DNA of 64,000 nucleotides. Source: Amylostereum areolatum. Lineage: Eukaryota; Basidiomycota; Agaricomycetes; Russulales; Stereaceae. The notes below the pieces were generated by a model. It had not been told where the DNA came from and made no database searches. It saw nothing but the letters and a program-made list of their open reading frames with translations. Positions 31,946-43,656 of the stretch are shown here, piece after piece (positions within the stretch are counted from its first letter, which is position 1; each line of letters starts with the position of its first letter). Location of the stretch: the NCBI GenBank assembly GCA_012932865.1, contig SAXG01000010.1, positions 744,001-808,000 of the forward strand. The letters are read 5' to 3'. The translations under genes and the position numbers were made by a program.

Positions 31946-34900
31946 TACTTCAGCTTGCGCACTATATTTCTTGTCCTTCAGTACTTTCAGTTCAGGTGAC
32001 CCGTCATAAATGGGAAATCAATTGATCAGGACAGAGGTGGTGGCATTGAAGTAGAAACGAACTCGGATGACGTAAGTACAGTGTCGAGGTCAATTCCCAA
32101 CGCCCATGATTATCGTCACTTCGACGACCGTAAACCAAACCGCACAGTCAGAGTCCATATAGTTCTCTGTTTTCTTCGGTGACCGAGCCATTCACAGAGC
32201 CTGCTTCAATGCGTCCATCCGAGAAGCTGGACCCGCGAACTCCCGCCACACCCTGCTCCAATTCAGTGCGTAATCTCGGTTTCCCCCTCCCAGTTTCTGA
32301 CATCTTCATTGCAGATTCTACCTAATTCACGGTCGCCGATACGATATTGCTTTTCTTCAATGCATAAAAGCCAGGTTCAACGTCACATTTACTCACAAAG
32401 TACGTCTCCCCGCACCCTTTCTCTTCACTTATTCCTCACCGTTGCACCCAAGGCGTCTCTGATACGAATTCACGAAATCGTGGCCCAACGGTGTAGCCTT
32501 TCGGAGGCTGTATTCTCGTCTGAACACCACCGCGAAGGAGCTGGATGTATGCACTTTCGGTCTGGGATAAGTTCACTTTGGTGAGCTTCAAATATTCTCC
32601 ATGCCCAGCCCGGTTTCTAATGCACTCCTCAGCCTCAAAATGCTCTGAAATTCGTCACGCCTATTGGACAGTCCACGGTGTCCTCACTTCCACCGACTCA
32701 ACACCTCTATCGCAAGTCAACTACACACCCTTTCTACACCTGGAGCACCAACATCCAAGGTCGCTGTCTTCTGAACATTCACCTTGAGTTACACCTCGGC
32801 GAATTGCTAGGCCAACCCATAGTCGACGTTTTTTACGCCGCATTTCACTCCCTGCAACATGGGCGCGGCAAATTATCGGCCACCTCAAAATATACAAGTC
32901 TATCAATCACGGCGATATTGTTAAGGTGCCATGAACGATACTTAGGTGAGAATGAATCTGATTCATTCTTCATACAATCGACCTACGCGTTTGTGAATCG
33001 TTGCTTAATGGCATTTATTCTCTTAGACATTCAAGTCGGGCTATCCAAGCAGTGCTGATCATGACCTTTTCTGGCCGTTCTGTCCTTACCCTCACCGTCC
33101 TCGATATAGTCGAGCTGAAGAGCATCCTCGCAGGCCTTCGGTTCATTATCAGGTCCACGACGTGCGGATGGGGAAGTCGAGGCGTCGTCGGTTGGAAGAG
33201 GAGGGGCGAAGCCAATCCTCAGTCTAGTGCTGTGCGGTCGTAGGAAAGATCATAGACAACACCATTTCACGTCGCCTTGAGAAAGACCACAACCATTACA
33301 CAATGCCTTCGTAGCTCTCCTCTTGTCCTGAATCCACTTCCTGCCATTTCCGTCTCCGTCGGCTCGCTGAGAAACCTCCGGCGTTCTCAAATTCGTTATG
33401 CTTGGTCGAACTCTCGAGGGCGTCCCCTGATGGTCCGCCATCGCGTGTATTGGGTCATGGCACCACCCGAGGGCCACCTACGCCCCAAGCTTCAACGCCC
33501 TGTTCCGGAAACCTGACCGTAACTCGTCCTAGAAGAATGCTGGCGTAGCAGCGCGGTTGGCGCCCCCTTACACCTTCCTTTTCATGCGATGACGGAGGAA
33601 CGGTCGCCTGGATGGCTATACTTTACCACGCGCGAAGGAAATACAAGGACTTCGACACGCGTCGCGTATCCCTATCCATCTATAGGTCTCCCGAGGGCAG
33701 TCTCCCAGAGGTAGACGAAAGAATTCGTCAACGCTTCTTGGGCCCAGGATCCTCAATCCGAAGGTTTCCCTATCAATCAACCCTTGAACAACCCTCTCTG
33801 GCAATAGTAGCAAACCGGCTCTTTGTGAAGGGTTCGCACGACGCAAACCCGCAGATTTCCATCAAAGAGATTTATGACTTCCTACCGCCTAAGGTTGATC
33901 GAAGATCGTCTCCGTGAACACGTTCCTCCTCCCGGGGCTCCATCCTTTAATACAAAGAGAGACGCGGTGGAGCGCTGCGTCACGTCACGACACAAACCGC
34001 GAGACAAGTGAGCTTTCTGATTGGTTGTGGGACAACAGCCACGTCATCGTAACGCGACACGTGACAGGTCGCGTTGACAAATGCACGTGGCTGCTTGCGT
34101 CATCCTAGGCTTGCGCGTCGGCCGGGTCGCCGCGTCGCTCTTCGTCTTGACCTCCACCACGTACTTGGCCACCGTCATACCTTCCCACTCTCTATGGCAC
34201 CTCTACGCACCGCCGTTAGCGTCAAAGTAGCCTCCATGGCACAGCCCTACTTATACCTTTTACTTTGTATATCAGAAAACAAATTCAAATCAATTTTCCT
34301 CCAAAGCAATGTTTGTGCAGCAACACGGACGTGTTTTGTCGCTTCGGTCACGATGACCGCGTCGCTCCCACCCCCCCTGATTGGATTTATTTATATATCT
34401 AGAGATTTTTCGGGAAATTTCCTCGGTGCTCGGATGAGGCGTGGTGGTCCCGAGCTCGAGTGATGTACGACACGACACGACCCGACACGACACAGTACAG
34501 CACACCCTGTCATCTGCATCCAGTGCATCTCGGTGCATTCATCTGGATCATGTGCGCATTTTCTTTCTCTCTTGCGAGACGAACTGACATGTACTATTTG
34601 TGCAGAAGAATCTATGCGAGTTGGGGGTGACATTGGCTGGCCATTGGGATGGTGCACCGAGCAGGAACGCAGGTCCACTGATTCCGTCCAAGATGCAGCC
34701 CCCAGAAACAGTGCCCATTCAACCTCCTCGCAAGCGAACGAGAACACGGCCGTCCAGGTATGACTGACCTTAACAAACTGATCAATGTCCTTGCTTACTA
34801 TATTGTTGTCTACAGCTTTCCTCGGCTGACGCCATTGGCCACCGCCGGTCTTGAGTGCGAGCACAACGACATCCTCAGGATCCTGAAGGTCCGCAACAGC

Positions 34901-35546
34901 ATTGTATTGTGTCGTCCACGTCCGAATCAACGACAGGCGACACGATAATGCAAGAACCCAACCAACCAGCAAGCCTCGAACGGAGCTTTCATAGATGGTA
35001 CGTGCATACAGTATCAATCAATGTGATAGTAAAGGCTTTACTGATCCTTTTGTATCCATATCACAGGTGATATGTCCTCATCGACATTGCATATTCGCAG
35101 GCCTACTCGGCCCTCAGCGACTTGCTTCCTACGCCCCCAAGGACTCCAGCTCTGAACCCTCAAGGAACAGAAACAACCCACTCTGCTATCGAAATGGCAG
35201 ATTGCCAAGAGAGCCCGACACGAGCGAGAGCATTTGGGACCGTCACAAACCCCTCTAGGCATCCCGGCTACAGTTTTCCTACTATCGGACTGCGAGTTGA
35301 ATCTTCACACTTCATGCTTAGTACTTAGTTATGCTTATTTGTTGCTTATTGAATACAATCACCACAGCCTTGCTACTTGAATGAGTGCAATGCATGGGTC
35401 TATGCTAGTACAGTATATGTAGCCTTGCCGGCAGAAGGTTGCGTAGCCGAAGACAAACGAAACCTGCAGGCTGCAACGTTCTCGGGCTCCTTCTTACTTC
35501 AACCTCCCATGTGCACGGAACGCTGTCCGCCTTGTTGCCCCCGAGC
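31946..35546. other. Gene-poor stretch with unresolved coding-like fragments
   Basis: About 3.6 kb. Small blocks with splice-like borders occur at 32209-32760 (for example an open block ending near 32546 at a GTATGC donor) and an open frame at 33612-33917 (101 codons). None joins into a product I recognise. These may be remains of decayed genes. A short CGACACGAC repeat lies near 34465-34498. An open frame on the minus strand at 34391-35017 has no recognisable domain. Confidence 0.4.
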
Positions 35547-36594
35547 ATGAGCACCATGGTGAGGTTCCAACTAGTACCTGCCTACTTTTCTATGTTTTAA
35601 CAGTCCCTGCTTTCCCACAGGCTAATCAGACCCTGCAGACGATTGCGCTGAGTGGCATAATACAAGACGCCAGCGGCGAAGACATTCCACTCAAATTCCA
35701 TAGAGTCACTCCTCCCGCTATCAGTGTACCTGCCTCTCCCGTGTCAATCGCCGGCCCGCAACCTTTCCTATACCAACTCTCCGCCCCGCCGTCGGACATT
35801 CCCGGAACTTTCCATCTTTCCCTGCAAGTAAGCAAGAGGCTGGGTGAAGGGGGGATCAGCGTCGTCCACGCCGTCACACCTATCCTATCTGATTCATCAA
35901 CCTCCAACTACGTATCTAGGGCCGACCTACCATCCCTCGCCGCGAAGATCGTGCACCACCCCGATGCGCGGGATCGACTGGATAGAGAGGCATGGTTTTA
36001 TGAACACATGGAGTCATTGCAAGGGTCCGTCGTTCCCCGCTGCTTCGGCTATTTTGAAGCCAGCCTCCCAAAAAATATCGTGTTCTCGCCAGCGCTACGC
36101 GACACGGGCTACGGACGTCTTATGACCAAGGCTAAGGCGCGCGATGGTCAGCCGGACGTACGGATATCGCTGCTGCTCCTGGAGAAGCTTTCCGGCGAGC
36201 TGCTTCCAGTGAACGTGCGGTATTCGGAGAAGGAATACAGGCCATTGCAGTGCGTCTATGTCGTCCTCTACATGTCACTCGTCCGCTTATCCGCCACTTC
36301 TTCGCTCTTTGCAGTGATGGGGTACTCAATCTGTACCGTGAGCTAGCCTTTGCAGGCGTCGAGCACTGGGACTACCGCCGCCATAACATCCTCAAGGTTC
36401 TTCCCGGGACCGCAGCGCGCGAAATGCCCCACACACATGCGACGTCAGAGTACCGCGTCATTGACTTCGAGAGAGCGCAAAGGCATAACCGCGACCCCGT
36501 GCGTTTCTTCAACAGCTGCGTTGGAAACGATGTCATGCTCCTAATGCGAAGCTTGGAGGAGAACGATCCAATCGGATGGAGTGACTATGACTAG
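35547..36594 (+). CDS. Agaricomycete kinase-like protein
   Basis: Exons 35547-35558, 35621-36249 and 36315-36594 give 306 residues. The start is a 12-nt first exon (M-S-T-M). The body follows the small kinase-like family of mushroom-forming fungi: R-L-G-E-G-G-I-S-V-V as a glycine loop, A-A-K-I-V as the strand with Lys, R-E-A-W-F-Y-E-H-M-E-S-L-Q-G as the C-helix, then E-H-W-D-Y-R-R-H-N-I-L as the catalytic loop with Asp and Asn, and V-I-D-F-E-R-A where D-F-G is expected. Key residues remain, so weak kinase activity is possible. The substrate is unknown. Confidence 0.75.
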
Positions 36595-37497
36595 CTGTTG
36601 GGAGGATTACCTTGTCATCACTTTGCGCGGTGGAGGATAGACTAAACATCTCACAACTACTGCTGCAATAGCATTGCCTTGTTACTTGACAGCTTGTCCC
36701 GATGGAAATGATACGGCACGCACACCCACGTATCCCTTTCTACCATACCGCCTTGTCCGGGTCGACCTTTGAGACCTAATTCAGTACCATGGCTTTCTGT
36801 GCTGTCGAAGACGGAGACGAAGACGAGATCGGCTGAAATGCAGGAATTATGCCAGAGGTCACGGCCGTTGTGTGTCTCGGCTGGCTCAAAATCCACCTGA
36901 AGACACGATGCTTCGACAGGTACCAGTGAGGCGTTGGCCGATATTTCGCAGGGTTACAATATCGTCGGTGTCTGTATGGTCGTTGCGTCCCGGGTGTCAC
37001 CCATGGGGAGTTCACACCTTGTTTTCCCTTCTACAGCCAGGAAATACACGCTTTAGCTCGCGAAATGGAGTGAACGCGAAGAGGCCGTCACTTACTAGAT
37101 GTTCAGCTGTCCTTTGGGAAGATGAATACAGCTCGTCTCCGAACGACTCATCATCGGTCCCCTCCACAGATCATACATGATCCCTTATAAAATGATGATC
37201 GTCCAGTCCGTCAGCGCCTCGGCATAAGTACATGATACTTACGATTCGTCCTATCAGGGATCACCAAGCACTAGCCTCAAACTCGCTGATGCGTTCACAT
37301 GCTTCAAGTTGGTTCTCAACGATGAACCAACCATCCTCATCAGGGAAAGCCTCTCCCGCAAATGCCGCGCCAAGGTCCTCTAATTAGCGTGCCGTTTAGA
37401 TGGTGCCCTCTAAGGCGGTCTAGTACGTCAAAAGGTGTCTAAGTCAAGTCCGAGGTTTTTAGAGGTTACACACATTGTCATTGTACGGACTCTCGGG
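36595..37497. other. Intergenic, contains candidate left end of the Plavaka unit
   Basis: No gene seen. 37371-37480 carries short motifs (CCTCTAA, GCCGTTTAG, CGTCAAA, GAGGTTTTTA) that recur at 44040-44140, on the other side of the transposase / DUF6532 pair. Confidence 0.45.
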
Positions 37498-40400
37498 CTA
37501 AAATACGGTCCTGTATGTATGGTGATCGAGGAATGAGCTGACACGGAATTTAGTACACTCCTCAAGGACATTATAGCTTGTCCAATGACGGGGAGCGGTC
37601 GCACCGAAACGCGGGAAGAGCTGGACACTCCGTTGGATGTCTTCGATAGGGATGATTTCGGCGTCGCGTCGCCCATTGTGCACGGAACGAGACACACGGT
37701 ACATCTGTGTGTCATCTTCTGGCTCCTTTGCGAACGGCGTGAACCACTCGATGTAGGCAAGGTGTTGTGGGGGTGTCGGACGTGTGGGTAGGTAGACGGT
37801 GTCGGCCGTCTTGGCAGATAGTCGGAAGACCACGCGCACTTGTGCGACGCGGTAGCCTTGGTCATGACCGGTCAGCGGTGAAATCTCAGACGAGCAGCAA
37901 AGCTCACCTGCTACGCCGCGAGCACCTCCAGCTCCCGATTTAACCAACACGGTGTCAAACCGACCGGGAACGATACGTCCACGGGTGTCCCGCCGCTGAG
38001 GGCGAACATGGACAGCATCTTGCTCGTCTTTTCCGTCCTCGCGTTGCAGAGCGTCGTGATTCCAGAGCTTAATCTTGTGATACACGGCGATAGGTCTGGT
38101 CGGGATGAGTGTGTTATCAGCTTCGTGACGCGCGGGCCCAGGACCGAGATCTGGGTAGTTACACTTGACAATGAATGCTGCGAGTGCATCGGAAAAGTCA
38201 ACGGCGCCGTACAGTTCATGGAGTCGATCGAACGAGACGGCTGGGAGTGTTGGATGTTTCGTCATCTGGGTGTGCATGTGAAGGTGCACCTCTGGTGTCC
38301 GTTCCGAAGTGATAGGAGGGTGCCCCGAAGAGCGCCACTGAATGAACGCCGCATGCGCGTTGACCTTCTCGCGACGTTCGAGCCATGCCGTCATTTGTGG
38401 ATATTCATCTTTTCGGTTGGTAGCCCTGTACGCGTCTTTCGCAAAGTCGATGTGCAGGCGTTCCGATTGCTCCGTGTTGCTGTTATCTGTTGTACCGAAG
38501 AGCACGATGCTTGGCGAGTAGTGCCGTGCACCATGAACTTTCGGAAGGTTGAAATCCAGCCGGATTCCGAGATCAATGAAGATCGATTTATTGTCGTGGA
38601 AGCGCCGAAGAGCATCGTCCATCTGCGCAAGGGTTTCATCGGTATGGGATGGATATTGGGCAAGGTAGAGGAAGTCGAGAATTCCTCGAACGGCGCGGAT
38701 GAGGCGGGCAGGACTGCGGCCATCTGGGAGAGGAAGATCTGCAATCAGACCAAGGAGAATGCGCGCGATGTGCTTGTGCTCTGTACCCGACACCCGGACA
38801 AGCGAGCTGATCCCATGTGTGAAGAGGCGAGCGTGGTGGTTGGGTGGCATCCGATGACAACGGGCATCAATTTCGTCGGGCCCAAATGCTTGCGGGTCCG
38901 AAATCCATGCAATGACATGCTTGATGACTCCTTGATACATCTGGTGGAGGATATCGGGTGTGCATGAGGCAAAGATGTTTACATAGGGCAAATCTTCCCA
39001 GAACGGATGGAAGATAGGGCGGAGGCGCGCCTCACGACATGCAGCGTGGTAGGTTGTGGGATCACCATCGGCCAGTTCAAAGACGTCCAATGCGTCGTCG
39101 GCATCACGGAAATCGAGGTCTGTGTCATCATCGTACTCTCCGAGAAGAGCGTGCAGAATCGGACATCTTGGACAGTCACCATAGAGTGTTGCCGTCACAA
39201 GAACCTGCTCCGGATAATCCCCAACGAATATAGCATAGATGGGATGACAGCGACGCCAAACGCCATCACCGCTGACCATGGCGATTCCGGTTTCTCCGAT
39301 GTCCTTGATGGGTGCAAGAATCCGACGCATGCACTCATGGAAAATGTTGCCGGTTGCACGGCGTCGGGCAGCCTTGTTGGAGATGTGGTCCAGTTTTGCT
39401 GTGGGCAGGTAGCCAATGAGGACTTGCGCCCGACGGGAGGGCTTGCGACGGATGTCCTTCGGGATGTTTCCGATTGTCATGTAGACCGGGTATGCTGTCT
39501 TCCCGTGAAAGAGCGTGAGCTGAGTCTTGTCTGATGATATGATGAGGGGGATGATTGTTGCGCCAGGGAGTTTTGCCTCAATGCTTGTCTGCGGAAGAGA
39601 AAATTTGTGTTAGGTCGGAGGAGGGAACCGTAGAAGATGATGCCAAGCACCTGCACGTTCCACCACCAAGTGCCCGTGTTCATCTCATCGTACATCCGAA
39701 TCGTCATGTCGGCATCTTGGTAGTGGCGCTCCGGGACCGTGATCAGGTGTTGCGCAAATTCGGGGTCGCCGTACAGCGCGCGGATGCAAGGAACAATGTC
39801 GCGAAAGTACACCTCAAAGTTCTCGCCACCGACCTGGATCTCCTCCATCGTGAACTTCGGCCGACCAGGCAGTTGTTCGTCGATGATCTTGTTGAGCTGA
39901 GCCGACGAGCAGAATGAGAGGTCGAGTTTCTCGGCAAGCTAAGTAAAAGAGGGTAATGAGCATTGAACTTGACGCGTGATCACTGGCAATTGGATGCATA
40001 CCTCGTCCATCTGGAGGAGCTCAGAGACCGCGGTCGATGTTGGCCCACGTGTTTTGGCCCAGTAAGCCATGGACCAGTCGAGTTTCGACTTGAACGGTGC
40101 CCAGATGTTTCCCGCACTCCCAGATTCCAAATGCGAACGCAGAGTGTCGTACTGTGACGCAGATACCTCTAAAGTGAGAGGTGCGCCAGCGCTCTCGCTC
40201 GGGAACGGCACGATCGTCGGGTGCACCCAGAGCTTTCCTTCAACACGTTGCCGTTCTTCGGGTGTAAAGAGGCGGCCAGAAGTATCTTGCGGAGCCGCTA
40301 GTTCGTCTGCAGGCAGTTCTCCTGGCGCCGATTGGGGTGCATTCGGGTTGATTACGGGCTCCAAGACGCGCCCGAGCTCCTCAAAGTTTCGCACATCCTC

Positions 40401-40805
40401 CTCTTCATCCGCTTCATCTTCTTCCGTGGTTCCTTGATTCCTGTCAGAGACCGACATAGGAGCCGGAAAAACATTGTCGACATCCATAGGAGTTGCACGA
40501 GGATTATCGGCAGTGTTGCCAGCTGGATTGTCGAGTCCGAGTTCGGCAGGTGTATAACTTTCCGAAAAGTAGTCTGCGCCGACGCCCGTGTTCTCTGCTG
40601 ATAGGTTCTCCGCAACTTGAGGATTTGGCGGTGCCATAAGACCGGGGAACAGGCTTTCTTGAAGAGCCTGGTATGCGGTGTGAGCAGCTTTGCATTCCTC
40701 GCGCGCAGTCTGTCTCCAGTGGTTTGTACGCCCGCGCGGCGAGAAGTTTTTGCTGCATCCGTTGCAAACTACGGAAGCCTTGGCTGTGGGCAGCTGATAC
40801 GCCAT
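37498..40805 (-). CDS. Plavaka transposase
   Basis: Minus-strand exons 40805-40002, 39938-39651 and 39588-37498 give 1060 residues with no frame break. Plavaka is a basidiomycete family of cut-and-paste transposases in the KDZ/CMC group, with an RNase H-like catalytic core. The N-terminus has a zinc finger (V-C-N-G-C followed by H and C, about residues 14-40), then an acidic linker. Family landmarks follow: D-K-T-Q-L-T-L-F, Y-M-T-I-G-N-I-P-K-D-I-R-R-K-P-S-R, I-F-V-G-D-Y-P-E-Q, C-P-R-C-P-I and P-D-I-L-H-Q-M-Y-Q-G-V-I-K-H. The intact frame suggests recent activity. It is divergent from the DUF6532 gene, 316 bp away. Confidence 0.9.
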
Positions 40806-41121
40806 GAGGATACAGCGTGTGTTGGAGGTCGTGATGTGGAGGAGAGAAGGGTGCGTTATATCCAATTTCACTATGCGCGGAGGAAATCAGCCGCCTAAAT
40901 TCACCAAGTCCGTCTAAAACTCACCAAGACCCCACCAGACGTGAGAGTGCTCACGCTCCGCAGAGCCCGCACTATTACGAAACCTACGGCCATGTCAGCA
41001 AACGGCGCAGGACTTATATTTGTACGCTCACCTCGCCGTGTCGACAGGCATCCTCGCTCTTCTTCCTCTTCCCCACTTTCCTTCTCCCCTCTTTTTCTTT
41101 TCCGTCCCCCCCGTCAACGGC
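40806..41121. promoter_or_regulatory. Divergent promoter region of Plavaka and DUF6532 genes
   Basis: 316 bp separate the two start codons. It contains motifs such as CCGCCTAAATTCACC (around 40890) and GTCTAAAACTCACC (around 40909), which resemble each other and the CTAAAC/GTTTAG motifs near the outer ends. They could be binding sites for one of the two proteins. Confidence 0.45.
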
Positions 41122-43656
41122 ATGAGTTACCAGTCACGCACATTGAGAACGTCGCAGCGCAACACTTCCTCGGCCTCTGGGACCGCCAGCGCGGCACTCT
41201 CGCCAGCGCAGAAGGCTGCTGCTACTCGTGCTCGCACCAAGGCGTCGAAGGCTGCCGCTGCAGCGCAATTACAGCGAGAGCAAGCTCCTGTGGATGGTAC
41301 GTCAATAGCTTTTCCCATCGAATCACAGACCACTTACCATTTTTTTTCCGCTGGCTCCGTGGGCCGTGGCCGAAATAGATGTTGCATCCGAGCCTGTTAC
41401 TGCCGGTATGTTGTATTGCTGTCTTTGTTGGTGTCTTCCGACGCTCACACTTCCCTCCTTTAGCTGCGGGCAAGAAACGAAAGGGGGGGAAAGGTGTTCA
41501 GGCCAATGGCCCAGCGGCGAAGAAGTCAAAAACTCGGAAGTGTGAGTACGTTCGCGTTCAATCGCGTGTGTTCCCACGGGCTGACATTGTCGTTCCACTT
41601 TCTTTAGCGCGCGCTCCTCAGCTTGTTCTTCAAGAGGACGAGCTTCCACCGGTTGCACTCAAGCTCTACGTGGACGGGACGAAAGGCAAGGCAAAGGCGG
41701 TTACCTCGGGTCACACAGGTGTTGCCATGATTGAGGTACATAACTTTCACTTTGTATCAGGTTCCGAGTTGCTGATTGACGGATTTGTTTGTAGGACGAA
41801 AACGACGATGACGACGATAACGGCCTCTCGCCGCTCTCCGAAGACGATTTTGACGCGATCGAAGATGACGACGGGGACGAGTTGGCGAAGACGAACCCGA
41901 CGCAGTTCCAGCGTCAGGTGAACCTCGAGGTATGTGTTGTCCTTAACCTCCTCAAGTGCAGCATGCTAACGGATACTATAGCGTCCTACATGGCTCTCCA
42001 GTGCAAATTCGGCTGCGTCTTCAAGCCCATCTTTCGTTCCCATTGATCCTTGCCTGAGTCGCCTCGATGCCCCTCAAGCCGTTGCGGGACCGTCGACTTC
42101 TAACACAGCTCCTTCTCCTCCGTCCGCCGTCCCTCCTGTTGCCCCGGTCTCGGCTCCTCTTCCTCCACCCATTCCTGTTTCTGTCCCCGCCGCCGTTCCA
42201 TCCGCTGCCGCTGCCACCACCGCTGCCGCTGCCCCATCCGCTGCCACTACCGCTGCTTCTGCCACCGCTGCCGCCGCTCCATCCGCTGCCGCCGCCGCTG
42301 CCGCCGCTCCACCCGCTGCCGCTGCCGCTGCCGCCGCCGCCGCCACGGCTCCTCCTCCTGCCACGGCTCCTTCCACGGCTCTTCCTGTCACAGCTGTTGA
42401 TGCTGCCCTCGGAGAGCAGGTCCAAGTTAACGAAGATACCACTGGAGGTAATGTCCGCCAGAGATACCTTTGGCGAATTTTAGGTCTCATAGGCGACCGA
42501 TTTGTCTCTGATGCTGAAGGTCCTCTAGCGGCCGGCGTGATCAACCTTCCACCAGCAACGGTCGGAGGCGAGTTTCCGGAGAATACAAACTTGGTGCTGG
42601 GAGGCCCACATCAGCGGATGTCACTTCGAGTGCAATCGCACATCGTTCAACTTGGAATCCGCGGCGCTTTCGTTCAGATTATATACGAGATCCTTCTAGT
42701 CCACGGGTTTCCCGATGCGACGCTCAGTGAGACATTCTCGCGCAATGCACTGATCCGAGCGGCGTCTCTCCGCGATGTCTGTATCGACATGCACCGCCGT
42801 TTGCTCCAGGAACCCGGGTACATCAACCGTCTCATTCCCTTGGTAAGTCAGTTTGGATTTTTCCTGGCAGCACGGTTCTCAGACCATTTTGTACTAGCCC
42901 ATCGCTCGCATTGGTATCTTTCGCTTGAAGTTCAAGGAATCCAGCGACAATCACATCGTCGGAATGTACAACCTGCTTCCTGAAGGGGAGCAGAGTCAAG
43001 CGGCAGTAGCTTTCGCTGTCCGGGATTATAACTACATATTCCGTCGCAACTCTCCGGTGTGTTTTCACTGGTCATGTCTCTGTGGGTTTCTACTGACTTA
43101 TAGTATCATACTGTAGGATGGGTTGACTGGGGCTGTGCGCCGTGGTCAACCTTACCGTCACCCAATCGGGATCACAATTCTTCACCAGACCATTTTCGCA
43201 AAGGGAATTCCGGACGGCTTCCGCGATAGGCTCCCGTTTACAATTGACTCGGTAACTAACGAGCGTCGCATCGAGCTCCCGAAGGCAATGGTTGCACTGG
43301 CATTTACAGCGGTGAGTGACTCATTTTGATCTCAATATGATAAACCTTTGCTTATCCTTGTGTAGGTTTACGCATCTCTGCACGAGCGTCGATCCGGGCA
43401 TCATGTCAAGTCCGATTTCTCGGCGGGGACATACCTGGATGTGTACGGTGGCCATATTGCCACTTTGAACGAGATGGAGAACACTTGCCCCCCGTTCTAC
43501 CACAGCTTCATGTCCGGTTTGTACACGGCGGCTTTGTAAGTTGTTTCCCTAGCTTTTCAATCCATTCCACTCATTTATCTGTCTAGAACAGGCCCTTTGT
43601 CGGTGCTGCCCGCCCCCGGTGTTCCTGCTGCATTGATTGACTATAATGATGAGTAG
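41122..43656 (+). CDS. DUF6532-type protein next to Plavaka transposase
   Basis: Ten exons: 41122-41296, 41379-41405, 41464-41541, 41608-41735, 41795-41929, 41982-42842, 42898-43056, 43117-43311, 43366-43535 and 43587-43656. They give 665 residues with every phase correct. The N-terminal 250 residues are basic (K-K-R-K, K-K-S-K), then acidic, then an Ala/Pro-rich run encoded at 42120-42390. The C-terminal 400 residues match the agaricomycete DUF6532 domain: L-R-V-Q-S-H-I-V-Q-L-G-I-R-G-A-F, then I-A-R-I-G-I-F-R, Y-N-Y-I-F, and T-Y-L-D-V-Y-G-G-H. Function unknown. Its divergent pairing with the transposase suggests an accessory role such as binding the element ends. Confidence 0.8.
42120..42390 (+). 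repeat. Ala/Pro-rich low-complexity coding repeat
   Basis: GCTGCC- and CCATCC-type codon repeats inside exon 6 of the DUF6532 gene, encoding runs of Ala with Pro and Ser. It stays in frame. Confidence 0.8.

Noticed and set aside
34391..35017. 208-codon minus-strand frame
   Set aside because: No domain, no promoter-like context, and composition like the surrounding non-coding sequence.
42120..42390. Non-coding microsatellite
   Set aside because: It lies inside an exon, keeps the frame, and encodes an Ala/Pro-rich linker.
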